DNA from: Lasiodiplodia sp. COLG20 | Taxonomy: Eukaryota > Ascomycota > Dothideomycetes > Botryosphaeriales > Botryosphaeriaceae | Direction of reading: 5' to 3' | NCBI GenBank assembly: GCA_009801085.1 | Contig: VNWV01000007.1 | Span: 2,628,169 to 2,692,168 of the forward strand | Length of the DNA stretch: 64,000 nt | Shown here: positions 45,638-56,843 of the stretch, in pieces | Layout of the letters: each line of letters begins with the position of its first letter | Position numbering within the stretch: position 1 is the stretch's first letter | Made by a program: the position numbers and the translations under genes | Notes under the pieces: generated by a model | What the model saw: only the letters and a program-made list of their open reading frames with translations | Database searches by the model: none | Told to the model about the DNA's origin: nothing

Positions 45638-46318
45638 ATGGCCTCTACAACTTCTGACAACCTCCTCAACGCCTCCTCCCCCGCGCCCGCAACGACGCCC
45701 GCAGCGCCATCTCCGAGCGACAGCACGCAGCCCTCCTTCATCGTGCGGTCCGCCCGCACTCCAGCCGAGCTGCGCATAACCGCCGAGCTCTTTCGTGGCT
45801 ACGCCGCGTGGCTGGCCATCGACCTGTCCTTCCAGTCGTTCGAGTCGGAGCTGGCGTCCTTGCCGGGGAAATACGCGGCGGAGAAGGGCGGCGAGATATT
45901 GCTGGCGTATCTGCTGAGTGGCGATTCTGCTGAGGAGGTCGTCGAAGAGGAACCTGTAGGGTGCATCGCTTTGCGTGACATAACGGATGTTGTTGGAGCT
46001 TTCAGAGCGGCTGGTGACGATGACGCGTCAGCGCAGCAGCAGCAGCAGCGGCAGCAACGCAGCGCGCGCCGCATTGGCGAGTTTAAGCGGCTGTATGTAT
46101 TGCCAACGGGGCGGTCGCTCGGGATTGGCAACGCGCTCGTCGAGCGGGCGATAGAAGCGGCTCGAGAGCAGGGCTATGCTGAAGTGCTGCTGGACACGCT
46201 GCCGCGCATGCAAGGGGCTCTGAAGCTGTACAAGAGACATGGCTTCAGAGAGACGGAGAAATATTACGATACCGACCTGGAGGGCACTATTTTCATGAGC
46301 TATTCGTTCACCGCTTGA
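45638..46318 (+). CDS. GNAT family N-acetyltransferase, 226 aa
   Basis: The frame is open from 45404 (304 codons), but the first 78 codons look like leader sequence and Met at 45638 (ASTTSDNLL) is the better start. After a low-complexity N-terminus the GNAT fold begins at SFIVRSARTPAELRITAELF. The acetyl-CoA-binding motif A is present as EFKRLYVLPTGRSLGIGNAL (the Q/R-x-x-G-x-G/A loop being GRSLGIGNA), followed by the helix VERAIEAAREQGYAEVLLDT and the C-terminal motif ALKLYKRHGFRETEKYY. A CAG-repeat glutamine run (about 46035-46060) lies in a loop before motif A. It should transfer an acetyl group from acetyl-CoA to an amine, but the acceptor is unknown. There is no targeting signal. Confidence 0.85.
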   Translation: MASTTSDNLLNASSPAPATTPAAPSPSDSTQPSFIVRSARTPAELRITAELFRGYAAWLAIDLSFQSFESELASLPGKYAAEKGGEILLAYLLSGDSAEEVVEEEPVGCIALRDITDVVGAFRAAGDDDASAQQQQQRQQRSARRIGEFKRLYVLPTGRSLGIGNALVERAIEAAREQGYAEVLLDTLPRMQGALKLYKRHGFRETEKYYDTDLEGTIFMSYSFTA

Positions 46319-46572
46319 AGTGGTGTTCGTGTAACGAGGGGCTTGCGCAACACACGATAGAAAGCACAGAACACGACACGATGTCACAGAGGCGCGATTG
46401 CATTAAACCATAATGTGTTTTTCGTGTAATGCAGACTAGGCTATGGAAACCTCAGCCCTCGGACCCATATCATGTCGTTTTCCAGAGCATGCATGCAATC
46501 CTTCTCCCATTGCCGTCAATTCCCGAATGCATCTCTCAGCCCTCCGGTTCGGTCATGGTGGGAGCACGTCGT

Positions 46573-47103
46573 TTAGACTGTAGGAAATGTTAGCTGGCAT
46601 TCAATGTCCCACCGGACTCAGCTTCCTTACCGTAGACGAAGTGGCCATCGTGGTTCTGGATACGCTCGGCGAGGTTGACGTCACGAGCGAACTCCTCGCC
46701 GTCGATGGAGCGGAGGAAGGTGCGGAGGACGGGAACCTCACCGCCACCCTCGATCGAGAAGGTGACGTTCTCAGCAGAGTGAGAGAAGTCTGCAGTACGT
46801 CAGAATTGTGGTCATTGTAGAGGTACGACGTAGATTCGTGCTCGGATTGGGCTTCGAAGTGATGGTGTCGGTTGTTGAGGCTACGTACCGCGGCCATCCC
46901 AGTGGATCATGCCTAAGCAATGTTAGCATACTTGGCCTCAACCTACAGCTTTCGTCAGAGGTAAACTCACCGTCCTGGTTGCCCAGGTGGTTGTTGAGGT
47001 CGATCTCAGCATCGTTCCAGTCACCGCTCTCGGTGCGGAGGCGGGCCTTGAGGATGTGGTTGTCCTCGATGCGGATGTCCTCGGCAGAAAGGTGGAAAGA
47101 CAT
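46573..47103 (-). CDS. Cyanovirin-N homolog (CVNH), 106 aa
   Basis: Four exons: 46971..47103, 46889..46912 (24-nt microexon), 46631..46789 and a terminal 5-nt piece 46573..46577 carrying only the last codon and stop. All phases are 1 and donors are GTGAGT, GTACGT and GTAAGG. The protein starts MSFHLSAEDIRIEDNHILKA, which is the CVNH opening strand, and then has NDAEIDLNNHLGNQDGMIHW, FSIEGGGEVPVLRTFLRS and VNLAERIQNHDGHF. The two-fold internal repeat (DLNNHLGNQDG and NLAERIQNHDG) is the hallmark of the fold. Family members bind mannose-type glycans. There is no signal peptide, as in most fungal CVNH proteins. The very short last exon is the least certain part; reading through the final donor would add only a few residues. 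Confidence 0.88.
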
Positions 47104-49123
47104 GGTGTCAGGTGTGTGTTGGTGGGTTGGAAAGGTGGTAGTTGGATGAAGTAGTTGGTTGTGCAGGAGAGTGATGAGCGTAGCTGAAGAAGAGAAGAGG
47201 AGGGAGAGGAGCTGCTTATGTAGCCCCTCTCCTCAGCACAAGCACGACGCACGCGGCAAGGAAGTGGCAGCTCAGGGTCCCCGTGCCCCTCTTTCCCGAC
47301 AGGGAATGAAGCTTCTGAGGCAACAGACAGGCACACAGACGACCCCGCTGACGCCATCATCATAGGCCAAGCAAGCACAGGGCTCCACCTTGCCACAGCG
47401 TTCCAGGCGCCGTCCCTGGCACAACCCACGAAGCTTCCTGAAGCTCCCAGCCTCTGGATGCTGCGCCTTGCGAGGCTGGAGCTGTGCTGGTCCAATGCGA
47501 ATCCAGAACGTGGACTGTCGAGATCGCACTCTAGGCCCCACATCTTGTATCAGCCTCACGCCGGTGTGGGGAATGACGAGCCTATTTTCATCGTTTCCAG
47601 AACGGCCGGGATTGCCAGCGCAGCTCCGCGACTGGCTTCAATCCCTCTCCACACGGAAGCCCGGCACCAGCCAGTTGCACAGCCAAGCGTTGGTAGGCCA
47701 GAAGGCATGCGCGGGATGCAGACCTGAAGCAACAACCCTGGACTCGGCGGCCGGCTACTCGGCCATTCCTTGACACGATGGCGGCGGCTAAGCTTTCGAG
47801 GGCTCCTATTGCTCCGACACGAGCCACAATGGACCTGTGTTGGAGCTGTAGCTGGGGCCGGGGTGATGCAAGCGGGGGGCCGTTTGGCGCCAGCGATGAG
47901 AGGGTCTCAGTGAAGCATTGCGACGTGCCAGCGCGCGATCGAGGACCCTGACAAGCCGCTGAGCGAATTTCGACATGTGCAAAAGGCGTTGGATGATGAG
48001 GGGCAGAGGAGCTCGAGCTCGAGAAGTGCAGTGCCGCAGTTCCGCTGGCAGCCCCACTTCGCCCCGCCGTCGTCTGTGGCTGTTGTGCCTGATCCTCTCC
48101 CCGGCCCTGACCCTCACCGCATCGTCATCATCGACTTCCCACGGCAGCCCATCGTCATGTCTATCCAAATAATACTCGTTGCACTGCCCCGGTCTGCTCC
48201 GACGTTGCTTCCTTTGTTCCACGCGTGGGCAATCCGTCGAGACGTGAAGCGCCACTTTCATTTCACACTCTAGCGTGCTTTTCACCAGGAATGGGGCCAC
48301 TTCGTATTCCACGTTTACTCTATTAGGAAAAATGAGCTCAGACTCGAAGCTAGATTTCACGGCTCAAGGGATGAAGCCCGAGCCGCTGAGGCTGTTCTTG
48401 AATACGCGCCAGAAATCCCGCAGTTCGACCGTTGCAGTGTGGCTTGTCGTCATGCTCGTGTTCCAGTACGAGCTCTCCACCGACGTTTACGAGCCATTGG
48501 ATTCCCGTATTTGCTGTATACATTCATGGCATTATAGAGAATGTTTCGAGACGCTGTAGCAACCTGTGCGGGGTTTTGGCCGGGCGCTAACGATGATGGT
48601 TTAGATTCCGTTCCCGCCCGCCATCTGAACCGCGCGGGGAAGACATAAGTGTCGAGGACCCTGATAACTTCCACATCATCATCATAATCATCATCATCAT
48701 CAGATAGGCATCCCGTAACATGTCATTGTCAAGTATCTTGAGTGTTATGAAGAGACAAGATCGGAAAATAAACTCGGCTCAGATGCATCTTCAGTCTTCA
48801 GTAGCTCGAAGCGTAATGCCGCGAGTTGAAGGAGTTGCCAGAGTGCTAGCCAAGGCTATTGCTACCCTTCGTCTCAAATGTTGAGCAAGATCCAATGATA
48901 ACTGTCAAATTGAAAGTTCAATGTCAAGAGCATGGTTGCCATCCGCAATGTTAAGCTAGAGGGGACATTGTCATGAAGGGTCAAACCAAGCCGCTTAGTC
49001 ATGCTACCTAGCGACAACCAACAACGTCACTCGGCCGAAATTATTTCCCCAGCTCACGACCACCACAATTGAACACCAACAACCACGAGCGCACCAACCT
49101 CTTCCGTTCTTTACTTCACACCA
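47104..49123 (+). other. Intergenic region
   Basis: No gene is firmly supported. A minus frame at 47806-48360 and a plus frame at 47977-48273 overlap and neither has a motif. A CAT-repeat tract lies at 48674-48702. Confidence 0.45.
48674..48702 (+). repeat. (CAT)n microsatellite
   Basis: Nine CAT-type units with one interruption (CATAAT) in non-coding sequence. Confidence 0.85.
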
Positions 49124-50122
49124 ATGACCTCCCGACTCCTCCCACGGCCCTTCCAGGCCCGCCTCACCACCACCATCCTCCCTCCCACCCGCGCCCTCAG
49201 CGCCCGCAGCGCCCGCGCCGCACGCCTACGCCGACGCCAACCCTCTTCCTCCTCGACCACCTCATCCACCACCACCCCTTCGCAACCCCCGCCCGCCCCC
49301 ATCCCAAACACAAACACCTACCCCACCACCGCCTCCCCGCGCTCCAGCCTCCTCGACCCAACCGACCCTCTCAACCTCCTCGGCCGACCACAACAGCGCC
49401 GCGACGACCAGCCAGCGATCCACTTCTTCGAGCAGGACGTCTCGCAGATCGGCGAAGCGCCGCCGCAGCCGGTCAACCTCGCGCGCATGGAGGCCGACGA
49501 AGCGCGGGCGGCGGAGCTGCGCCGGAAGATCGCGCGGCTGGAGAGCGAGATCGACCAGATCGAGAACAGCGACGAGGCGGAGCTGGACGCGACGCTGATG
49601 CGGTTGCGGGCGGTGTATAATGATGATGATGGTGTTATCGACGTCAGCGGCGGTGGGGGGAAGGCGGAGGGGGAGGGGAAGAGGGAGGGAGAGAAGGTGG
49701 TCGAGTTGCTGGGGGATGCGGAGCCGGAGCAGGTGCAGGCGGAGCTGGAGGCGCTGAGGATAGCGGGGGGTATCGGTAGCGGCAGTAACAAAAAGACAAA
49801 GGAGAGCGTGGCACGGTTGAACAACTGCCTGCGGCACGCGTACCTCGCGACGGACCCGCAGGCGCGGCCCGTCATCCGGCAGGAGCTGTGGAAGGCGTAC
49901 AAGCGCGCCAAGATGATGCATGCGGCAGACCCGGCGGCCTTGCTGGAGCGCATCCCGCCGCCTGCGTGGGACTTGCTGTTTTACAGCCAGGCGGTGCGGT
50001 GGAACAGCAACCAGAAGAGGGACGAGCACGTGCGCGAGCTGCTGGCTGATATGAAGAGCGTGGGGATGGATGGCCCGCCGACGAGTCCGCCGGATGGGAA
50101 GCCGTTGGAGGTGGTGGATTGA
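49124..50122 (+). CDS. Mitochondrial PPR-type protein, C-terminally short, 332 aa
   Basis: The N-terminus MTSRLLPRPFQARLTTTILP is basic, rich in Ser/Thr and free of acidic residues, as expected for mitochondrial import. A Pro/Ser/Thr linker follows, then a coiled-coil-like helix (RAAELRRKIARLESEIDQIE, about residues 128-147) and an acidic low-complexity loop. From about residue 235, LNNCLRHAYLATDPQA, LWKAYKRAKMM, ERIPPPAWDLLFYSQ and LLADMKSVGM follow the order I know from the N-terminal part of long fungal pentatricopeptide-repeat proteins. Those proteins normally go on for several hundred residues with PPR helices; here a TGA comes soon after and I find no continuation downstream. It may be truncated or simply a short relative. 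The family assignment is from memory of the pattern and is moderate. Confidence 0.6.
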   Translation: MTSRLLPRPFQARLTTTILPPTRALSARSARAARLRRRQPSSSSTTSSTTTPSQPPPAPIPNTNTYPTTASPRSSLLDPTDPLNLLGRPQQRRDDQPAIHFFEQDVSQIGEAPPQPVNLARMEADEARAAELRRKIARLESEIDQIENSDEAELDATLMRLRAVYNDDDGVIDVSGGGGKAEGEGKREGEKVVELLGDAEPEQVQAELEALRIAGGIGSGSNKKTKESVARLNNCLRHAYLATDPQARPVIRQELWKAYKRAKMMHAADPAALLERIPPPAWDLLFYSQAVRWNSNQKRDEHVRELLADMKSVGMDGPPTSPPDGKPLEVVD

Positions 50123-51338
50123 GGAGAGAGAGAGAGCATTGGTGGTGGTGGTGGTGAGAGAAGTACGGGCAATCTCCACTCATATCGAACTGACTGAAAT
50201 TGGCTGTGGCCGATTTCAAACATCACTTAAAGGGGAATGGCATCGCTGAGGAATCACTCAGATGCAAGGTCTCCTACATTTTCTTCCTAGAAGGAAAGAA
50301 TTGCTATCGAGCAACAAGATCCGGCACTGGACGCCGAAAAGTGACTTGCCCATGCCAGCCGAGTCTGGTGCAACGCCGTCTCGAGCATCGCGACAGTCCT
50401 GGCATTCAAGAAGAGCAACCCGATCATTTGTCTACCGCGGCGGGCATAGAGCTACTCAAACTATCATCTCTACAGTTCCAGCTTACGATCTCCGACAATA
50501 AGCTCGAGTTTCGACGAGGCATGTAGTGTCTCAGTCGCCAGGCGAATTGGGGTTCCTGCATCAGTAGACATGAAGTTATGCCATGAAATCTGCACAAGAG
50601 CAGACCTAGTAATAACAACAATCATAAATACTTGCAGTTTGCTTGATCCAGCCGTGTCCGATTCCGTCAATCTAACATGCTTTACTAATCATACTTTCTG
50701 TATCACGCTTACTCCTTTAGTGGCAACTCTCACGATACACATCCCAGGCAGCTCCCGCAAGGCTGGCAACGGACCTGCCGTGAGAACCGGGCTCATCCAT
50801 CAAGCCCTGCATATCTTACTCAGCCGACGATCCTACGGTAGGCAGGTACCCGTGCGGAACGAGATTGCACAAGAGAGATCAAGGATCGGTAATGCACGAG
50901 GAAGGTCTCACCGCATACACACGTTTCACTTCAATCATTGAGGCAGTGCACGTTCTGAGGTGGGAAAAAAAAAAGAAATTCTTCTATTCTGCCGATACCA
51001 GAAAAGCCTGGTACGAACGCACGAGGAAGGAAGGAAAGTGGACGGAACAACTGGAGAAAATGCGCATGTTTTTCTTGTTCTTCAAGGCACCAGCCTTCTG
51101 AAACGTCCAAAAAAAAAAACTACTTATACAAATTACCGTAGCCGAAGAGTAATAAGAATGGAGGAGACAAGGACCAGAGCACGTCCAAACATCAACAAAA
51201 AGCAGCTCCATCGAACCAGCGACGAAAATTGCGGAGCGGTGGCTCGATGTGACAAAAATCAAGGAAAGAACGCCCCCCTTTTCCCAACAGCAAAGAGAGA
51301 AAGAAAACCAAACGATCTGCCCTAAATCTCCCTCTCTC
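50123..51338 (+). other. Intergenic region
   Basis: No coding signal is seen in either direction. A-rich tracts occur near 50967 and 51110. It lies downstream of both flanking genes (convergent), so it should mainly hold their 3' ends. Confidence 0.55.
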
Positions 51339-51560
51339 TTACGCAACAAAAGACTTGCTCTGCAGCGGCGCGCCGCCAAAAGCGTTGAAGCTGTCAAAGC
51401 CGTAATTCATGCCGCCGTTAGCCGTCGCCGTCGTCGTCGGTGTGTGCCACCGGATCCTCCTTCCCGTCGGCTGCAGTATCAAAAAGCTGTCCGTATCCGC
51501 CAACGATGAGGCTAGGGAATCTGGACTCCATCCACGACTGCTGGTGCCGCCAGCAGAAAC

Positions 51561-51599
<39 letters not shown>

Positions 51600-53990
51600 A
51601 GCTGCACTACCAGTAGCGGTGCCAGTGGCAGTCGAGCCCGAAGCAATGGACTCGGCGTAGCCGCCGCCAGTGGGAGCTGCGTACGCGCTACTGGCGCCGA
51701 AAGATAGGTCGTTCGTGCTGCTCATGTTCCAGCCACCGACGAAGTCGGACTGGCTGCTAGCAGCAGCGAACGCCCACTCATCCCACATCGACGACGTGAG
51801 TTGCGGCGATGTGGCGTCTCTGTCCGTCAACAGCGGCGATCCGGAAACACTCTCATCAGCCACCGGACTGCTCCCAACGGAGTCCGCACCCTCATCCCCC
51901 AGCCCATTAACCCCCACAAAATCCACACAACCAGCCGAAAACCACCTCCCCAGCCACTCCACCCGCTCAGCCGTCCAATCCTTGGTACTCCCCTCGAACG
52001 CGCGGCCGGCGATGCCCTCGCCCGTGCCCTCGCCCGGGTGGCCCTCGGTCAGGTCGGCGAGGGCGCGCAGCAGCCAGCTCTGGCGGGGCGTGTCGCCGGC
52101 CGTGGCGAAGACGCCGTAGGCGATGATGAGGCCGACGTCGATGTACATGGCGCCGAGGGGCCGCACGGCGCGGGCGTGCTCCCAGCTCATGCAGACGTCG
52201 TGGGCCATGCGGATGGTGTCGCGTTCGAGGGCGGCGAGGCGGGGGGCGGGGTAGAAGGAGGACTGGTGGGCGGCGGGTGGGGAGGTTGGGGGCGAGGGGA
52301 AGGAGGAGGAGGAGGAGGAGGAGGAGGGAGGAGAGGGGGAGGGGGATGAGGATGATGGGGATGGTGAGGAGGTGGTGGTTGAGGGGGGGTCTGGTCGGCG
52401 GTGCAGGCCGATGATGATGGATGAGGCGATCATGCGCATGTTCCAGAAGAACCACAGCACGAAGGCTACACCGGCGTCGGCGAACCGGTAGGCCTTGGGC
52501 CACAGATCGGCGTGTTCCTTGGCGGCTGGCACGAGGCGCACGCGTGTCTCGTCGGCGAGGGTGGCTTCGATGTAAGGCTTGACCTCGTCGAGCATCTTGA
52601 GGAGTGTTTCGGCGCGGTGGAGGAGCGAGAGGCGAGTCGTGCGGGGGGATGAGGAGGTGGAGAAGGTACCGGCGAAGAAGGCGCGCACGTCACGGGTAAG
52701 GGAGGGGAGCAGGGAGAGTGTGCGGGAGATCTTGAACATGGAAGCGCGAGGCTCGGTAACGCCCGTGGTGTCGAAGGCGATGTCGTGCCATTCCCGCGTG
52801 GCTAGGATGTCTTCTTTCCCTGTAAAGATGGCGTCCAGACCCTAGATTGCGTGTGGTCAGCCACTATCTCCGGTGCTAGGCTGCATGGGGAGGCTGCATG
52901 GACTTACCACGCCGACGGTAATGGCTCGCAGCAGAGCTCTCTCGAATGAGGAAGGGTTCTGGAATTCTTCCGGGCCTCTGAGCTCGAGGATGCGGGCTGC
53001 GCCGCCCAGGTGCGTGATGAAATTGCGGTTCGTTCCGCATACTCCTACCGCCTGGATGGGAAATGCCCGATCAGCCACATTGCAGAACTGACTTAGCGAG
53101 GCAGGGATACTCACATATGCTTCTGTGATTGCCAAGAGCACTGTAGCGCAGAGAGTCGATGTCGATCTCACTTGGCTTTCGTCCTGAATGGCCGCGTGGA
53201 GGCTCTTCAGCGCTTTGGCGTACAGCTGCGGGTTTATGCGCGTCTTGCTATGCTTGCGGATGATGGCGTCGTGCGTGGTAGTCAAGCAGGCGGCTGCGTC
53301 ATTCAAAGCCGTCGTCGAGCCCAATCGTCTGGGCACCTCCCCAATAAATGGGCCGAACAGTTTGATCTGATTCGAAGGCCCCTCCTCGTTCAGCGTCGCC
53401 ACGAGCCTCGACGTTAAGATCTCGATGCCCGACAGGGGCAGCGCCTGCGGCAGGCCGCCATAAACGGCCTTTTGCCGTTGTAGTTGCTTCTTGGCGCGGG
53501 CGTCCTGTGAGTGGGCGGGCGGGAGGCGTTGGTGTTTTACTGGCGGGTACGAGAGTGCGGGGTCGCTCTGCGGCTCGTCGCTGACGATCTTCATGGTGCT
53601 GAAGACGGCCCCGCTCGTCGTCGTCTTGGTGCGGACCGTCTCGATGTCGGTGCACGGGGTCTGATGGACATGGTGTTCATCATGGGTCTTGGGGCGGGAG
53701 GGAGGAAGAGGTCGCTCGGTATTGGGCACGGCGGCGTTGCGAGAGGTGTTTCCGCGGGCGCGCTGGCGTGGGCCCTCATCCATAAACTTCCCGTAGGGGT
53801 TGGATGGGCCGGGGCACTGGCGGTTGCTGCGACGGCATTGTTGGCAGACGGGCCAGGTCTCGTCGCACTGTTCTCTCGCTCGCAGGATGAGTACTCATGC
53901 GGTAGGCTTAGCGACGAGTAAGGAGAGACTTACGCGGATCTTCCTCGCCCTGCAAGTGGCACAACCTTTGCTCTTCGGCACACCAACCAT
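51339..53990 (-). CDS. Zn2Cys6 fungal transcription factor, 818 aa
   Basis: Four exons: 53934..53990, 53115..53867, 52908..53051 and 51339..52841, all in phase 0, with GTAAGT or GTGAGT donors. Exons 1 and 2 together create the zinc cluster: GCATCRARKIR joined to CDETWPVCQQCRRSNRQC, giving C-x2-C-x6-C-x6-C-x2-C-x6-C with basic residues between. This binuclear cluster binds DNA. The middle part (for example LSGIEILTSRLVATLN, LCATVLLAITEAY, HLGGAARILELRGPE) is the usual fungal-specific regulatory domain. The C-terminal region is low-complexity, with a run of about 15 alanines encoded by a CAG/CTG repeat and an acidic, aromatic tail that could activate transcription. The protein should be nuclear. 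Target genes are unknown; no obvious pathway genes lie beside it. Confidence 0.9.
51563..51598 (+). repeat. (CTG)12 tract encoding polyalanine
   Basis: Twelve CTG units inside the transcription-factor gene. On the coding strand they give the alanine run (frame GCA). Confidence 0.9.
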
Positions 53991-56213
53991 TGCTTACATG
54001 TAGGAGCGCGAGAGTGGAGAGAGTTTGCCCCTTGGAGGAGGACGTTATAAAGTTTGGCAGCGGTGGAACCGTGATGCGTGGAAGCGGCAATTTGGGGGCC
54101 ACGCGGTTTTATAGAAACGTCGCCGCAGTACAGACTTGAGGATCTGCAAGTGCAGCAATGCCACACTTAGCAGACATGGTTGACGCGATCTGTGGCACGC
54201 TTGACCCTCATGATGGGCAGGCACCAGGCGGCCGCAGCATGCAGCGCGGAAATCAACGCGACAGGCATTTGCATCGGCGCAGGCGATAGGGCTGAAGGCC
54301 AGGCAGGGATGGGCCACCGCCTGCTCTCACGCTCAACGGTCGCCGTCGCCCAGTGAGGGCTGCGCGCGGGCGAGCCAACGGCGGAAGTGCGTCCTGCGCA
54401 TGATGTGGCTGCCGACGCTTTTGTCTAGCGCCCAGCGATGCGGTCGCTGCCACGGCGAGGCCGGTGGGGGCTGGATGCGATAAGGCTGACAGGCTGCAAC
54501 GAGACGCTCGTGACTCGCTGCATGCAGCTGTAAGCGACCAGTGCCGGTGGCATGACCGGCCGCCGCGTGCAAGGTATAAAGTATGGCTCGAGGGACGGCG
54601 GAGCGTTGGAGAAGTTTGGTCCATCTCGGCCGCGAAGGAGGCCGTCGCAGCCTCGCAGGCGGCGACGCCGGTGTGCTGGCGGCCTCCCTGGCTGCCTGCT
54701 TTTTCTCGGCGGAACGTGGCTCTGCCAGATGAGCAATTGGCGCCAAGGGGCAGGATGCACACAAGAGATGACGAACAGTTAGCGCATGCATGTCTGTGAC
54801 GAGGGCACTCTCGCTTCGACGATTCTTGACCGTATCGTAAGGCTGATGCGGCGCTGGACTCGAGCCGGGCTAGGCCGGGCGGCGTCCTTGCTTCGCAGCA
54901 ATATTGCGGGTGCGTGCAGACTGCGTCATTCGGTCATTTTCGAGATGGAGCTGCAGCTGCAGGCTGCGGTTGGCTGGCACTCTCCGGCCAGAGACAAAGA
55001 GACGCAGGGCTCTCAGCTGCCTCACCGCCCACCCTGGCGGGTCAACGGGAGGCATGGGCCGCAAAGGTTCATCTGTCGGGTTTGTCTCACCGTAGACGTG
55101 GTACTGGGAGAGATGTGATGTGATGCGATCGCAGATGTCGGAGGAGAGGCCGGCCGGTGGCTCCAGCTCCCTTGACAGTCATCATCACGGTGCTGCGGTC
55201 CTTGGGTCTGCAGTCGCTTTTCGTCGAGGCCGACCCCCGACTCGCTGCGGTCCGTCGGCGGATAATAATAACATGACGATGACGGTGATGATGCGCCACT
55301 GGCATGCCTGCGTAACCCCTACGCCATCCGCCACACTGTGACCCGGCGATGACTGTCTCGCTCTCGCACGCACCGGCCCGATGACAGAGAACCCTCCAGC
55401 CCTCCAGATCGCCCTCTAGTGCGGTGCTTGTTTCCCCACAGCTTCCTCGTGCTGCCGTTTGCTCGAGCTGCTGTACTCGCTCAGACGCTGCCCCTCGCCG
55501 TCAATCGCCCAATCGAGAAGATTGATCTCCATGACAGCTGCTCTCTAAGCAGCCTGGCCGCCTCACCGTGGACGGACCGTCGATTCGCAGGTCGCCCGCT
55601 GCCAGGTACTTCGTATCTCGCAGCTCGATGTGGCATTGGCCCATCGGGGGGCCTCGGCGCCCGTCATTCAATCGCTCCTTTGCCTCTGTCATCGCTCGCT
55701 ACCCGTCCCGCATTCGGCCTAGGCGGGCCAGTGCTGCGCCCGAAGGAGACTAATGCAAACAGCGAGGGTCATACGCCGCGGGAGCACGAGTGTCGAAGGC
55801 CAAGGTCCGACAAAAGGCGGGGTTCACTCGAGCCCTGGATGGCATGACTTTGGGATCGACGAACTGGGCGCACACAGCGTGACGGAGCGGGCCTGAATGA
55901 AGCACAGTTGCAATAAAGAGTCACGCTTCACCTTTCATCCCACAACCCGCCCCCATCCCCCCCGTCCGTGCCTGAAGATCCTCCGCATTTTCGTCTGCGA
56001 CACCCCCGACTTTCCGCCATTCCTCGACACCCATTTCGCCACCTGCCCTCCATCCTTTCCTCTCCCACACACACACCCTCGCAACACCGGGTGCCACAGC
56101 CCTCGATCGCGCGCAGCAGCGTTGCTCCAACGTTCGCCACCCCAGATCCCGGCCGCCGACCACGCACCCTCCTCCCATTCCACGCAATCGCGCATATCAA
56201 CACCCCCGCGGAA
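53991..56213 (+). other. Intergenic region
   Basis: It is the promoter side of both the transcription-factor gene (minus) and the defensin-like gene (plus). Several overlapping GC-rich open frames of 60-170 codons carry no motif. No RNA gene is recognised. Confidence 0.5.
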
Positions 56214-56843
56214 ATGCCCTCTCTCAGCATCGTGCGCGCGCTCGCAGCGCTGCTCGTCGCCCTCGTCGCCCTTACCGCCGCGCGCCCCGTGTCGTCGCCG
56301 CTGCCGGCCCTGCGCAACCTGCCGCGCGCCGTCAAGGGCCAGATCGACTACACGCGCGACCTGGTCGACCCCATCCTGTGCCCGGCTGTGGGCAGGGGTG
56401 CATGCGACGCGCAGTGCGGCCTGCAGTCCGCCGGAATGACCGGCAGGTGCGACGAGAACGGGTAAGTTTTTTGTGCAGCAGAAGATCTCTTTCTCTTTGT
56501 GACTCTCTTTCGCTTCATTGTTCTTTCTTTGTCGTTCGTACGCGTGTGAGAACGACTGCGTTTTTTTTTCTTCCCTTTGTTCGAGAGCAAGCCGGACTGC
56601 TGTGCGCGTGGATGCGGGCTTCGTGTCGAAGCTGCTGGCTGTTGCGTCATTGTGCAGTGCGAATTGGACGCCTCACTTCAACCTCCCACTTTCGGCAGCG
56701 AAAATTTCGATCGATCTTCCTTTTCTTTTTCCAATTCAATGGAAGGACCTGTTCACTGACAAATCCCTCGCAGCAACTGCATCTGTGCTGACGGCCAAGG
56801 GCCAATCCGCGAGACCGACCTGCGTGTTCAGTTTCAGTCTTGA
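56214..56843 (+). CDS. Secreted defensin-like (CS-alpha-beta) peptide precursor, 105 aa
   Basis: Exons 56214..56461 and 56774..56843 join in phase 2 across a 312-nt intron (GTAAGT...CGCAG). The start MPSLSIVRALAALLVALVAL is a signal peptide ending near Ala-Arg-Pro. A pro-region follows, then six cysteines: CPAVGRGACDAQCGLQS, then GRCDENG, then NCICADG. The order C...C-x3-C...C...C-x-C is the cysteine-stabilised alpha-beta pattern of fungal and invertebrate defensins. The splice falls just before the last C-x-C pair, and only the spliced form has all six cysteines. A tail of about 20 residues follows the last cysteine, which is longer than usual. Likely role: secreted antimicrobial or signalling peptide; this is inference from the pattern. 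Confidence 0.72.

Noticed and set aside
47806..48360. Minus-strand frame of 184 codons
   Set aside because: It starts like a protein but becomes Arg-rich, and an overlapping plus frame is equally open; neither could be supported.
51409..52349. Plus-strand frames opposite the transcription-factor gene
   Set aside because: Antisense by-products of the Ala-repeat and Ser/Pro-rich part of that gene.
54333..54791. Minus-strand frame of 152 codons
   Set aside because: Overlaps several other frames on both strands and lacks any motif.
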